NCBI RefSeq assembly: GCF_036711975.1 | Contig: NC_091968.1 | Coordinates: 6,014,001-6,078,000, forward strand | Direction of reading: 5' to 3' | From: Onthophagus taurus | Taxonomy: Eukaryota > Arthropoda > Insecta > Coleoptera > Scarabaeidae | DNA: 64,000 nucleotides | Part shown: piece by piece, positions 54,208-64,000 of the stretch | Position numbering within the stretch: the first letter of the stretch is position 1 | Layout: every line of letters begins with the position of its first letter | Notes under the pieces: generated by a model | Seen by the model: only the letters and a program-made list of their open reading frames with translations | Told to the model about the DNA's origin: nothing | The model's database searches: none | Translations under genes and position numbers: made by a program

Positions 54208-55036
54208 GGGCCGGTTGTACAATATACCAATAAATCTACCTGATATCTATCCGGCCGATAAACTTATCAAGACCTTATCTAGTGATTTATGCCGTAGATT
54301 AGTCACGCTAACGTCTTTCTTTGAAGTTTGAATTGTGATTTTGAGAATAATTCATGCTTAAAAAAATTTTCACGACAGGCTACTGACACATCGTACATAT
54401 ACGGTTAACGTTTAATGTTATAGGCAGAGTCCGGACAGTTTAGGAAAATTATCCTAAAACGCCTCCCACTCCAGTCTCAATATTCAATCGAAGCGTGCGA
54501 AGCTGTCGGATACGTCATACCTTATGTCACAAAATAAATTATAATTTATAATTAATTTATTAATAATAAATTTAATAAAACCAAAAATGAATAATTCAGT
54601 GCGTATTTTCTTTATTAATTCATTAATTAATGTTGCACTGCAAGTTCTTCGCTAAGGTACGCTCTTCGAAATTCAATTTTGAAGAGTAACTTAAAAGGTG
54701 TCAAAAGTGACAACAACGTACTTACGTCGTTGTCATGGAATTCGTTTGTGTAGAGGGGCGCACTTTTCCTAAACTGTCCGGGCTCTGGTTATAGGTTAAC
54801 CCAGAGACAAGGGTTAACCTATGCAGTAACCATACAAAGTTTTTATATAAAAACCTTGGTAACCATAAATATTTGGCGGATAATCAGTGTCTTATCGGCA
54901 CAGCTGAGTACCCGATAAGTTATCCTGCCGGTAATCTCACTGACAAAAATATTCGTACATTGTAATACAGTACAAACTAACTTATCTGCCAGATAACGCT
55001 GTCGGGAAGTTTATCGGTATATTGTACAACCGGCCC
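54208..55036. mobile_element. 829-bp MITE with a TTTTA target duplication
   Basis: Ends GGGCCGGTTGTACAATATACC and its exact complement; TTTTA at 54203-54207 and 55037-55041. Copies 1 and 2 show the empty site. A smaller hAT MITE sits inside it. Superfamily unclear: the ends look PIF/Harbinger-like, but the duplication is 5 bp rather than TTA. Confidence 0.85.
54425..54787. mobile_element. hAT MITE, 363 bp, nested
   Basis: Identical 8-mers GTTATAGG at 54417-54424 and 54788-54795 flank ends CAGAGTCCGGACAGTTTAGG and complement CAGAGCCCGGACAGTTTAGG. An 8-bp duplication with CAGAG ends fits hAT. Confidence 0.88.
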
Positions 55037-55205
55037 TTTTAATGACCTAATAATTTTATTAGTTATTTCAACTCAACCGTATATTCCTAATCAAAATCAA
55101 AAACCACCTCACGTGATAATAATTGTAAATAAGAAGAATAAGAATGGTACAAAAAGTCGCCATGATAGTAAAAGGAGTAATAAAAAGGAAAAGGAAAAAA
55201 GTTAA

Positions 55206-55367
55206 CCCTTTCAGTCACGACTTTTTATTTGTCGTGATAAAATTATGAAATTTGGTACACATATTACTTATTTTTTTTCTTAATTTTTGATTTTTTTTTA
55301 AATTTCGATAAAATTAAGAAAAAATCGAAAAGCGGTGTACACTACAGTGGACTGTTAAGCGAAAGGG
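55206..55367. mobile_element. piggyBac-type MITE, 162 bp
   Basis: TTAA at 55202-55205 and 55368-55371; ends CCCTTTCAG and CGAAAGGG. The parental exon 6 has a single TTAA at the matching place (50731-50734), so the duplication is confirmed by an empty site. Confidence 0.93.
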
Positions 55368-55943
55368 TTAAAAAGGAATGATTGATGTTTTAAAAAAAAA
55401 AACGACTCAATACAATTCCATATAGTATAATAAATATAAAATCTATACAGCTATTAAAGTATAAAGTTATTATGATTATGTTTTACTTTTGTGTATACGC
55501 AGCTTTAAAATAAAGAAAGAATCAAAATGCAACAAAAAAGTAGAAAATGCGTGGATTTTTTTTCGAAATCTATGATTATTTCGGAATGTAAATTTTTAAT
55601 TGTTTTTCTTTTTCGTGGACACAACCTCATTTTTCAGCTTTAATAAAAAAATTACTCCAACTGATTTTATTATGGCAATGTTAAGAAAGTTAAAGAGAAT
55701 TTTGTTCTTAAACATGGTACGGGATCTATTAATTTAGGGGCATTTAGGAAGACCTCTTATAAATGGTAGTTACATGAATATTTTAACATGATCTCAATTG
55801 CATTCTTCTAATAATTAGTATGTTAGTGGAATCATCAGAATTTTACGAAGTTATTTGAAAAACTTTATATATATATCCTTACAACCTTAACTTTTCCTCA
55901 TGTTATATCTCTAAACAAGCATTGATATCAACCCCAAAACATA

Positions 55944-56101
55944 CAGTGTGTTAATTAATTATCGTACCCTTGATCGTACCCGACGTCATCATTGCAAATA
56001 TGCAACCAAATACGCAAATCGCATATTTCAATAGCTATACTGTGATATTGGTTGCATACTTGCAATGATGACGTGGGGTACGATAATTAATTAACACACT
56101 G
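55944..56101. mobile_element. Palindromic TA-flanked MITE (copy 3)
   Basis: Sister of the MITE at 53734-53879, with a 12-bp internal duplication near 55970. Confidence 0.88.
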
Positions 56102-56215
56102 TACTTCATTAACTATTAATGTATACATTTCAGTCAGTGATATCTCACTCAAGATAGAATAGTAAGAGAAATTTTGATAAAAATCACGTTGGAGTAATTT
56201 TTTTCTATAATTATA

Positions 56216-57752
56216 CAGGGTGAGTTATTAGTATCCAAAAGTTGTTTGACTCACCACTGTTTATTACGTAAAATTATTTTCACTTATACAGGATGTTCCA
56301 TTTAAGCGTAACGGAGAGTATGTAGATTTTTTAAGTGGAACACCCTATACATTTTATCATGTTATATAGCATGTTACTAACTCATATCGTTCATAGTTCC
56401 TGAGATATTCAATTGTTTTTCCAAAATGTGTCCATTGCAGAATCTTTTTAAAAACGATGTAAAAACGACATTTTTTCCATTTTTGCCTTGAAACTATGTC
56501 AAATAATAGTGAAAGCCAGTAGATAAATGATAGTAACCAAAGATATGAAATACGCTATACAGCGTGTTCATAAAGCTTACTTACTTTTGATGTTTTTCAA
56601 ATGGCTTTTTCATAAGTTTTTTAAATGGAACACTCTGTATATTGTGTGCTGGTTGAATTGTCTATCAAATTACCTTTAATTAATGATAAATATGTCATAT
56701 CTTACTTTAGTAGTTTTCCTGGTATTTAGAATTTAAAGAATAATGTGTAATAAAATATGCGTTATTGTACTTAATATTATATTCTGTCTATTTTTATCAG
56801 TTTTTTTGTTCTTCCTTTTATTAGTTGATTAATATTTTATAATGTAAAATAATTTTGCTGCCATATAACAGATTTTAATGCGACTTGGTACTTCTTTATC
56901 AGATTTAAAAAGATGTAAGTAATAAAATACACAATTGTTCTGCCATATAATTTATGACTTTAGAGAAAATAAGATGCACATGTTAAGAGATACCTCAAGA
57001 TCTTTTATACAACGTATTATGAATGCTTGTAGACGAGAAAATTTGAAGAGCATTTTGAACAACTTCTAAGTATTAATTAAATTAATATACCTACTAGTTG
57101 AGCAACATTTAGTAATTGTTTATAGTTTGTTGCTGCGTTTATAATGCGTACTACTGATTTAGAAATGACAAAAAGAATATATTACATTCTATCAGTACAA
57201 TAATGACATTTTCTAACACATTTTTCTTTAAATTCCAAATATCAGGAAAACTATTAAAGTTAGACATATGACATATTTATCATTAATTAAAGGGCACTTG
57301 ATGAGCAATTCAACTAGCACACAACATACAGGGTGTTCCATTTAAAAAACCTAAGAAAACGCCATTTGAAAAACATCAAAAGTAACTGAGCTTTTTAAAC
57401 ACCCTGTATATTGTATCTATTGTCTGACGTAGTTTCAAGGCAAAATCAGAAAAAATGTCGTTTTTACATCCTTTTATATAAGATCCTGTAATGGGCACAT
57501 TTTGGAAGAACAACTGAATATCTCAGGAACTATGAACGCTGTGAAATAGTAACATATACGGTTGTATAAACAAATTTAGTTGTATTCATGATATCATAAA
57601 ATATACAGGATGTTCCATTTAAATAAATTTATGTACTCTCCGCTAAGCTTAAATGGAACACTCTGTATAAGTGAAAATAATTTTACGTAATTTTGTATAA
57701 ATTATTTTTTTGTTTTTCAAACGGTTCGCCAGAATACTAATAACTCACCCTG
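56216..57752. mobile_element. Large palindromic TA-flanked element, 1537 bp
   Basis: TA at 56214-56215 and 57753-57754; ends CAGGGTGAGTTATTAGTATCC and complement CAGGGTGAGTTATTAGTATTC. Inside, a second TA-flanked pair begins CAGGATGTTCCATTTAA, and further inverted blocks continue toward a centre near 56985, so several palindromes are stacked. Copy 2 has the empty site (ATTATATAATTAATTTTAG near 53987). Non-coding. Confidence 0.88.
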
Positions 57753-57883
57753 TATAATTAGTTTTAGAATTGTTCTCTGAATGACCTCGAAAAATTCTTA
57801 CCTTGAGGTTTTTTTTTTACAAAAAAACTTAATTTTTGTTTGCCAATACAACAATTGATCGATTTGTGCCTAATACTGACGCA

Positions 57884-58244
57884 ATTAATAAAATTAATAG
57901 TATCTACATAGATTACAATTACTAAAACATGAAAAAAAGCTAATCACAGGCAAGTCTAGACAAAAAACACATATAAAGAAAGAAAAACACCCTGTATAAA
58001 GAAGGAAGAGTAACATAACACAAATTAGATCAAATTAATTCAATAATCGACATAGTTAAATTTAATTAACTTATTAATATTATTACTATTATTGGTGTTT
58101 CTTTCTGTTGATTAATTAATTAATAAATTCCAAGGTTGAACTAGCACCAAAATAAAAAAGATAAGAAATATTTTCTTGTTGATTTCAGTGAAATTGTTAC
58201 ACAACACAATGGCAGTCCTATTTATCTGGAAAAATATTAAATCA
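57884..58244. other. Spacer between the protease duplications and the PI3K gene
   Basis: AT-rich, with a lone CACCCTGTATAAAG phrase near 57988 that resembles one end of a mariner MITE. It presumably includes the 3' UTR of the PI3K gene. Confidence 0.3.
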
Positions 58245-58967
58245 TTATCTTACGATATTAACCAACGAATACCATTCAGTTATTTCTTTGCTTAAATCAA
58301 AATTGTTCAATTCCAACTCAACACCGCCTAAAAATTCGTTTTCTTGAAGCGGATCATAATTCCAAACTGTTGCTCTTAAAGTTCTTTCCATGATAATATC
58401 CAAAGACATTCGATATTCCAGCTAAAAAAAAATTAATTTATTTTTAAATATAATTTAATAATTAACTCGATCAAACCGTTTCCATAAAACTCGGATGGCA
58501 ATTTCTCCTGACAACTTTCGTTTTTCTTTTGGTGGTTTTTCCTTGATCCGGTTGTAAATAAACTTTCACGTAAGTATTGGGTTCTTGATTATTACCCAAT
58601 AAAGGTAAACCGCGAGCGTGATGGACCATAACTCGAAAGACACCCCTTTGAAAATGTAACGACAATTTTAATTGGCCTTTTAATCGACCAATTTCACTTT
58701 TTTCTTCAATCCGGCGATCTAAATCAATTTAAAAAAATTAATTAATTTAATTAAAAAAAAAAAAATAACTCACCTTTAACTTTTTTACATCGTTGTTCAG
58801 ACGTTTGATCCCTTAATAACGGATGGAAAAAAGTATAAACCAAATCTGAATGACAAATTTCTTCGGCTGTTTGAAATAGCGAAGCTATAAATTGGGTGAT
58901 TTCCGCGAATCTCTTCCTGGCGACGTTTTTTATGTTCGATCTCCCCACGTGAAGTCCGGTTGATAGG
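58245..58967 (-). CDS. Pi3K68D-like: Class II phosphoinositide 3-kinase, C-terminal exons (PX end and C2 domain)
   Basis: Three exons on the - strand (58774-58967, 58477-58718, 58245-58421) join in phase and end at TAA 58247-58245. The first codes for the end of a PX domain (Gly-Arg-Ser-Asn-Ile-Lys ... Ser-Asp-Leu-Val-Tyr-Thr-Phe-Phe-His-Pro-Leu-Leu-Arg-Asp), a block typical of PI3K-C2 proteins. The second and third code for a C2 domain: Asn-Thr-Tyr-Val-Lys-Val-Tyr-Leu-Gln-Pro-Asp, Thr-Lys-Arg-Lys-Thr-Lys, and Glu-Phe-Leu-Gly-Gly-Val-Glu-Leu. In class II enzymes PX and C2 bind phosphoinositides and membranes; the kinase makes PI3P and PI(3,4)P2 in endocytic traffic. The kinase and Ras-binding exons were not found in the remaining 5 kb and must lie beyond the window or in a long intron. 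The acceptor at 58968 shows at least one more upstream exon. Confidence 0.85.
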
Positions 58968-59169
58968 CTTTAAAATGAACAATAACTTTTCGGTAGTAAT
59001 TTATATATTTGTTTAAAAAAAGACGGAAGCACTAAAGATTACGTTAGAGATAACAATGTATGTTTTATCTCAAAGGAAAAGGTGATTTGCCGAAAACAAG
59101 CTTAAAGTTTGTAGAGAAAAAAATAACATCAATATAAGTTCAATTTTCGGTGAAGTAATTTCGTTTGTC

Positions 59170-59239
59170 ATGTCGTTCTGTATGTGTTTTGGATTGTTGG
59201 ATGATTCGAATTTGGACAGTGAAATCGATGCTGATGAAG
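59170..59239 (+). CDS. Possible first coding exon of an unknown gene
   Basis: ATG followed by about 23 codons (Met-Ser-Phe-Cys-Met-Cys-Phe-Gly-Leu-Leu-Asp-Asp ... Asp-Ala-Asp-Glu) runs to a good donor (GAAG/GTATTT). Without splicing the frame ends two codons later. The Cys-rich start and acidic rest look like code rather than noise, but no downstream exon was found. It lies on the strand opposite the PI3K gene. Confidence 0.25.
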
Positions 59240-59539
59240 GTATTTAAATTATTTTTGGGGATTATTTTTCAATATTACATGTTTTAATTAAATTAATGGA
59301 TTTGTTAAGTAATTGAATTTAAAAAAAAAAACGATAATGATTAATTTGGTTTTATATAAAAGAAGGTGTTAATAAAATTATTAAGACTTTATTATAGGAA
59401 ACAAAAAGATAAGACCTAACGAGTTTTTTTTTAAATTTTGGTGTAATTTTTAAGGAAACAAAGTGATTGTAATTGGTTATGTATTATCTTGATTCATTAT
59501 CTAAAACTATTAATAAAATAGTTTTTAATGTTTGGATTT

Positions 59540-59625
59540 GGCATGGAATATTATCAATGCATTATGTTTATTTCATTGAGACTTAATGCAATTACACCCT
59601 TTATCTTGTTACAAATCTGGATATA
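59540..59625 (+). repeat. Direct repeat (left copy), partner at 60962-61045
   Basis: About 85 bp around CATTATGTTTATTTCATTGAGACTTAATG ... ATCTTGTTACAAAT recurs in the same orientation at 60962-61045 with about 85% identity. The pair brackets the satellite B/hAT block. Confidence 0.75.
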
Positions 59626-59704
59626 TTTCAACAATGCTTAGATTAATTAATCCAATGTGATAATAATCGAGGGACCATCTAAAACTGAATAGTAGTGGTG
59701 TAAA

Positions 59705-59915
59705 TAATAATCAAGTTCAACCCCAATAGGACTTTTTTTAATTGAATACAACTTTATTTATATCAGGTTCGTCATTACCAACCTCATTGTAACAATCCCA
59801 ATACGATATATAAAATCTCTTGTTACAGTTACGTCTAGTTTTCTTCTCTTTGCTTGCAATTCATCATCACATTCATTACTAACAGAATTGTCGCTGTTAT
59901 CACTTTCGATTATCA
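59705..59915 (-). pseudogene. hAT-like transposase, C-terminal fragment (Satellite-B-associated)
   Basis: The - strand begins, right after satellite B, with Ser-Asp-Asn-Ser-Asp-Asn-Ser-Val-Ser-Asn-Glu-Cys-Asp-Asp-Glu-Leu. After a frameshift it gives the same Phe-Tyr-Ile-Ser-Tyr-Trp-Asp-Cys-Tyr-Asn-Glu region as at 34.8 kb. The long open frame across it (60060-59758) is partly satellite and partly the wrong frame. Confidence 0.6.
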
Positions 59916-60780
59916 CTTTTTGAGAAATAAATTTTTGAAATAATCGACAATTTTTTCGAATTTTGTAATTTTCGCCGATTAACACGCCCGAACTATGGTT
60001 CGCGCGAATTCGCTTGCACTGTAACCGTAGCCTAAGTTTTAAAAATTCGTATAAAATCAATTTCTTGGAATATGAGTATGAACATTTCCCAAAATGTTAA
60101 TAAAAGTGTCCTCTTTCCAATGAACGAAAACGTTTTGAAAAATAACTTTTAGTTTTTGAGAAAACAATATTTGAAGTTTTGATAAAATGTTCGATGTTGC
60201 AATTTTCATCGATAACTTTCAAAATTCGGTATAAAATTTATTTCTTGAAGGATCCTTGTGGAGATATCACCAATAATTAATTAAGGTATCCTCTTTTTAA
60301 CGTAAAAAGCCGTTTTGAAAAATCGCTTTTAGTTTTTGAGTAATAAATTTTTGAAATGATCGAAAAATTTTTTGAATTTTGCAGTTTTCACCGATTGAGT
60401 TTTAAAAATTCGTATAAAATCGATTTCTTGGAATATGAGTATGAACATTTCCCAAAATGTTAATAAAAGTGTCCTCTTTCCAATGAACGAACACGTTTTG
60501 AAAAATAACTTTAGTTTTTGAGAAAACAATATTTGAAATTTTGATAAAATTTTCGATGTTGCAATTCTCATCGATAAGTTTCAAAATTCGCTAAAACATT
60601 AATTTCTTGTAGGATCCTTGTAGGAATATCACCAATTATTAATTATAATATCCTCCTTTTAATGCAAAAAGCCGTTTTGAAAAATCACTTTTAGTTCTTG
60701 AGAAATAAATTTGTGAAATAATCGACATTTTTTTTGAATTTTGCAATTTTCGCCGATAAAGTTTTAAAAATGTTAAAAAA
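59916..60780 (-). repeat. Satellite B array (- orientation)
   Basis: About 2.4 units of the 360-bp repeat, with a short unrelated GC-rich insert near 59985-60030. It ends near 60780, beyond which a short open stretch of unknown nature (60781-60960) leads to the right copy of the 85-bp direct repeat. Confidence 0.9.
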
Positions 60781-60961
60781 AGTTTTAAATCCGAATGTTT
60801 CTAGTTCTAGGTCTTGTGTTAGTTCTAGTGCGTCACTTAAGACGGCAGCTCAGAGTTATCATAAGGACGCTACCTTTTCCATGCAAAACTTTTCCTTTGC
60901 AAAACTACCCCATGCCTGTACTATTAAGGTATGTTGCATTTTATGTGGGAGAGTGCAAGTG

Positions 60962-61045
60962 TATAGTAGTGGAATGTTATCTATTCATTATGTTTATTTG
61001 ATTGAGACTTAATATAATTACACTCTTTATCTTGTTACAAATTTC
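60962..61045 (+). repeat. Direct repeat (right copy)
   Basis: Partner of 59540-59625. Confidence 0.75.
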
Positions 61046-61680
61046 AATGAGAGATCATTATAAAATCAAATGCAGATAACAAGCTGAATGACCACACACT
61101 CATTGCAATTAAGCCCAGTTATAAAGATCTTAAACATAACTTATAGCCATCTCAGTTGAATCTAATCCCAAAGAAATCTTTAAATATATCTTCAGCTTTA
61201 TCTACAGTTGGTGGAAGAGTACTTAGATCAGCTAGTCGTTTACTTTGATAAACATTAAGTGTGTAAAGGTTGGTTTAAGCTTGGTCTGTTTTAAGCATGG
61301 CTGGTTTGGTTTGGATGTGTAGCTACATTGTGATTAGTAGTTACAGTTACTCATCGTTAACCCAACCTCAAAACTACCGAAAAAAATCAAGGTGGACCGC
61401 GATTTAAGAGACTTGAATATTGATAAGTAACTTATTACAAGTATTTTATGGGGGAAACGTGAAGTATCTTGTTGGCAAGGAAGTATTTGCCAATAGAATG
61501 AAAAGGCTATAGCCTAGAGCGGCAGTTTTTAAGAGGCGGCATAATTTAATTAATTGAAATTTCGATGAAAATCGTAAAAAAAAGAAAACGATGGGCAGTA
61601 AGTTAAAATAATCCAGTCGTGGTCGTCCGTTATGAGGTCGTGACGAGATAATAGACTTTTCTAGTAATGTAAATTTTTTA
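61046..61680. other. Unassigned DNA before the hAT pseudogene
   Basis: Mixed composition and no open frame. The last part may be the decayed N-terminal region of the hAT gene that becomes readable at 61681. Confidence 0.3.
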
Positions 61681-62699
61681 ATGGCAATGGAATTGGTGGC
61701 AAAGTTTGATCCATGCTTGGCGGAGCATATTTGAAAATATAAGAATCCTGGCTCTGGTCGAACAAACTACATGACCTTAACAATTTATGAAGAATTTGTG
61801 GAATTACTCGCTAAAGAAACTACAAGAATTATAGTCGATGAAGTTAAAGCATCTAAATATTTTTCAATAATTGTTGATTCTTCGCAAGATTTGGCGCATG
61901 TGGATCAATTGTTCTTTGTAATAAGGTACGTGCAAGAGAATGGCGAGAGAGAATCTTGTGGAAAGATTTTTATTCTTCTAGAATTGACAAAAGCCATACT
62001 AGACACACTTTCAGAATTAGATATACTTATATCCAATTGTGAGAAGTCATATGATAATGCCAGCAATATGTCGGGGATTTATATAGGTGTCCAAGCTTGA
62101 ATAAAAGTAATTAATCCACGAGCTAAATTTATACCATGTGCAGCGTCTAGTTGCAGCGAAGCTGAATACTTTTTCAATTCACTTCAAGAACTGTGCAATT
62201 TTTTTTTGCACTGCCTCCCGAAGTTTAATTAAGTCGTGAAGAAATTATTAATACATTAATAAATTTAGAAAATGACGTTACCGAGAAAAGTTGGACAAGA
62301 AATGAAGCTAAGGGTTAGAGGAATCGACCACTTTGTCTAGAAACAGCCATTACGGCAATTTTTTGCGATAATAGTGTCGTTTGCAACAAAACTTATGGCA
62401 CAAAACCTCGTTGGTTCAATGCTATTGAGTATGGAGAATAAAGCAATGGTCCCGCCAAGTCTCAAGACTAGCCACACGATCTTATCAGGTTGGAGCAAAC
62501 TTTTCTAAGTCTGTCATATTAGCGTCAATTGAAGAATTTGACAATTAAATATCTCTAAACAGATTGTGAGGATTAGTGATGAAGCGGTACCGGGCTTTTC
62601 TGAATAAAAATGAAATTAATAAGAAAGCTGATAAGATATGTCAACTTATTTAGATCCAAGATACAAAATAAACTTTTTTGATGCTGATTTAACTATCTA
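61681..62699 (+). pseudogene. hAT transposase (ZMYM1-like, DUF4371 type), decayed
   Basis: Met-Ala-Met-Glu-Leu-Val-Ala-Lys-Phe-Asp-Pro, a stop, then an open part (61771-62100) with Ile-Val-Asp-Glu-Val-Lys-Ala-Ser-Lys-Tyr-Phe-Ser-Ile-Ile-Val-Asp-Ser (first catalytic Asp), Gln-Leu-Phe-Phe-Val-Ile-Arg-Tyr-Val and Ser-Tyr-Asp-Asn-Ala-Ser-Asn-Met-Ser-Gly. A degraded stretch with an Ile-Pro-Cys-Ala remnant follows, and finally Tyr-Leu-Asp-Pro-Arg-Tyr-Lys-Ile-Asn-Phe-Phe at about 62645. That Leu-Asp-Pro-Arg block normally precedes the hAT dimerisation domain; here satellite B starts about 25 bp later. Confidence 0.8.
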
Positions 62700-64000
62700 A
62701 AAAGCGGATACTTTAATTAATAATTGGCGATATTTCCAAAATTTCATTAAAACTTTTCTCAAAAACTAAAAGTTATTTTTCAAAACGGGTTTGTTCGTTG
62801 GAAAGAGGACACTTTTATTAACACTTTGGAAAATTTTCATACTCATATTCCAAAAAATGGATTTTATACGAATTTTTAAAACTTAATCGGCGTAAATTGC
62901 AAAATTCGAAAAAATTGGCGATTATTTCAAAAATTTCTTTCTCAAGAACGAAACGTGATTTTTCAAAATGCCTCTTTGCATTAAAAAGAGGATACTTTAA
63001 TTAATAATTGGTGATATTTCCACAAGGATTTTTCAAGAAATGAATTTTATAGCGAATTTTGAAAATTATCGATGAAAATTGCAACATCGAAAATTTTATC
63101 AAAACTTCAAATATTGTTTTCTCAAAAACTAAAAGTTATTTTGCAAAACGGCTTTTTGCATTAAAAAGAGGACACTTTAGTTAATAAATAGTGATATTTC
63201 CACAAGGATCCTTCAAGAAATTAATTTTATAGCGAATTTTGAAAGTTATCGATGAAAATTGCAACATCGAAAATTTTATCAAAACTTCAAATATTGTTTT
63301 CTCAAAAACTAAAAGTTACTTTGCAAAACGGCTTTTTGCATTAAAAAGAGGACACTTTAGTTAATAAATAGTGATATTTCCACAAGGATCCTTCAAGAAA
63401 TTAATTTTATAGCGAATTTTGAAAGTTATCGATGAAAATTGCAACATCGAAAATTTTATCAAAACTTCAAATATTGTTTTCTCAAAAACTAAAAGTTATT
63501 TTTCAAAACGGGTTAGTTCATTGGAAAGAGGACACTTTTATTAACACTTTGGAAAATTTTCATACTCATATTCCAAGAAATGGATTTTATACGAATTTTT
63601 AAATTTTAATCGGCGAAAATTGCAAAGTTCGAAAATATTGTCGATTATTTCAAAAATTTATTTCTCAAAAACTAAAAGTGATTTTTCAAAACGGCTTTTT
63701 GCATTAAAAAGAGGACACTTTAGTTAATAAATAGTGATATTTCCACAAGGATCCTTCAAGGAATTAATTTTATAGCGAATTTGGAAAGTTATCGATGAAA
63801 ATTGAAACATCGAAAATTTTATCAAAACTTCAAATATTGTTTTTTCAAAAGCTAAAAGTTATTTTGCAAAACGGGTTGGTTCATTGGAAAGAGGACACTT
63901 TTATTAACACTTTGGAAAATTTTCATACTCATATTCCAAGAAATGTATTTTATACGAATTTTTAAAACTTAATCGGCGAAAATTGTAAAATTCGAAAAAA
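62700..64000 (+). repeat. Satellite B array (+ orientation), reaching the window edge
   Basis: Mixed structure: mostly 360-bp two-half units, but at 63091-63451 one half alone is repeated with a 180-bp step and near identity (the phrase AAAATTTTATCAAAACTTCA starts at 63091, 63271 and 63451). This is local homogenisation of a half-unit. Confidence 0.95.

Larger units (their letters stand above)
54132..55385 (+). pseudogene. Orphan copy of the protease tail exons (copy 3), split by MITEs
   Basis: The end of exon 5 (54140-54185), intron 5 broken by an 829-bp MITE, exon 6 from about 55063, and a piggyBac-type MITE inside the terminal Lys-rich codons. Sequence is closer to the parent than copy 2 is, but without a protease domain it cannot make an enzyme. 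Confidence 0.88.
52555..57883 (+). repeat. Tandem duplication of the protease 3' end and flank (copies 2 and 3)
   Basis: Copy 2 (about 52555-54131) and copy 3 (about 54132-57883) share the exon 5/6 remnants, the polyadenylation region (ATAGTATAATAAATATAAAA), a flank containing a 146-bp palindromic MITE and the end phrase GCCTAATACTGACGCA. The length difference is explained by insertions present in only one copy. A shortened first copy of the unit is the 3' end of the gene itself (about 50500-50905). Confidence 0.88.

Noticed and set aside
60734-61012. 92-codon + strand ORF after satellite B
   Set aside because: Its first third is satellite B and its end is the 85-bp direct repeat; only a short middle stretch is unexplained.
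1-64000. tRNA or rRNA genes
   Set aside because: I saw no convincing A-box/B-box pair or cloverleaf; GTTCGAA-like words fall in coding or random AT-rich DNA. A covariance scan was not possible here.

Overview
The window looks like a gene-poor, repeat-dominated stretch of an insect nuclear genome, most likely a beetle or another holometabolous insect. The reasons are AT-rich DNA, short GT-AG introns, insect-type secreted trypsin-like proteases, an atypical soluble guanylyl cyclase closest to the Drosophila Gyc89Da/Gyc89Db pair, and a mix of jockey-like LINEs, Tc1/mariner, hAT and KRBA2-type transposons. The order is an inference; nothing here fixes the species.

Host genes. (1) Four trypsin-family genes lie on the + strand: the last exon of one at the left edge (2-112), a complete gene at 23771-32439, a triad-less serine protease homologue at 33098-34403, and a complete gene at 49313-50744. 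The three complete ones end in low-complexity tails that differ from gene to gene. The 3' end of the last gene was later copied twice downstream (52.49-57.88 kb). (2) A nine-exon atypical soluble guanylyl cyclase lies on the - strand (18393-10946), with a small + strand ORF beyond its 3' end (10721-10873) that carries a PPPY motif and a CaaX-like terminus. (3) The C-terminal exons (end of PX, then C2) of a class II phosphoinositide 3-kinase lie on the - strand at 58967-58245.

Repeats. Satellite A (about 190 bp) fills most of intron 5 of the cyclase (12.0-16.6 kb) and the DNA between the cyclase and the protease cluster (18.9-23.4 kb). Satellite B (two diverged halves of about 180 bp) recurs at 3.0, 34.9-40.6, 50.9-52.5, 59.9-60.8 and 62.7-64.0 kb. 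It repeatedly adjoins pieces of one hAT-like transposase in a fixed order, as if it had expanded inside that gene.

Mobile DNA is heavily nested. A KRBA2/Ginger-like transposon (4025-10145) sits in a hAT copy and is itself split by a TTAA-flanked block containing a mariner element. A 7.3-kb protease intron holds a mariner with long inverted repeats split by a LINE, plus several MITEs. A large palindrome at 40.76-46.0 kb carries a mariner at its exact centre and two nested LINEs in its right arm. Clear target duplications date several insertions: a 9-bp-TSD MITE (195-504), a 1487-bp hAT (38693-40179), a solo LTR (53109-53459) and a LINE (35188-37835). In the duplicated protease-tail region the sister copies preserve empty sites.

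The least expected signal is a set of hammerhead-ribozyme-like motifs (CTGATGA, a variable but complementary stem II, then GAAAC) in three separate repeats: both ends of a fold-back element inside satellite A (13.6 and 14.5 kb), a repeat at 40.3 kb and, more weakly, one at 2.65 kb.
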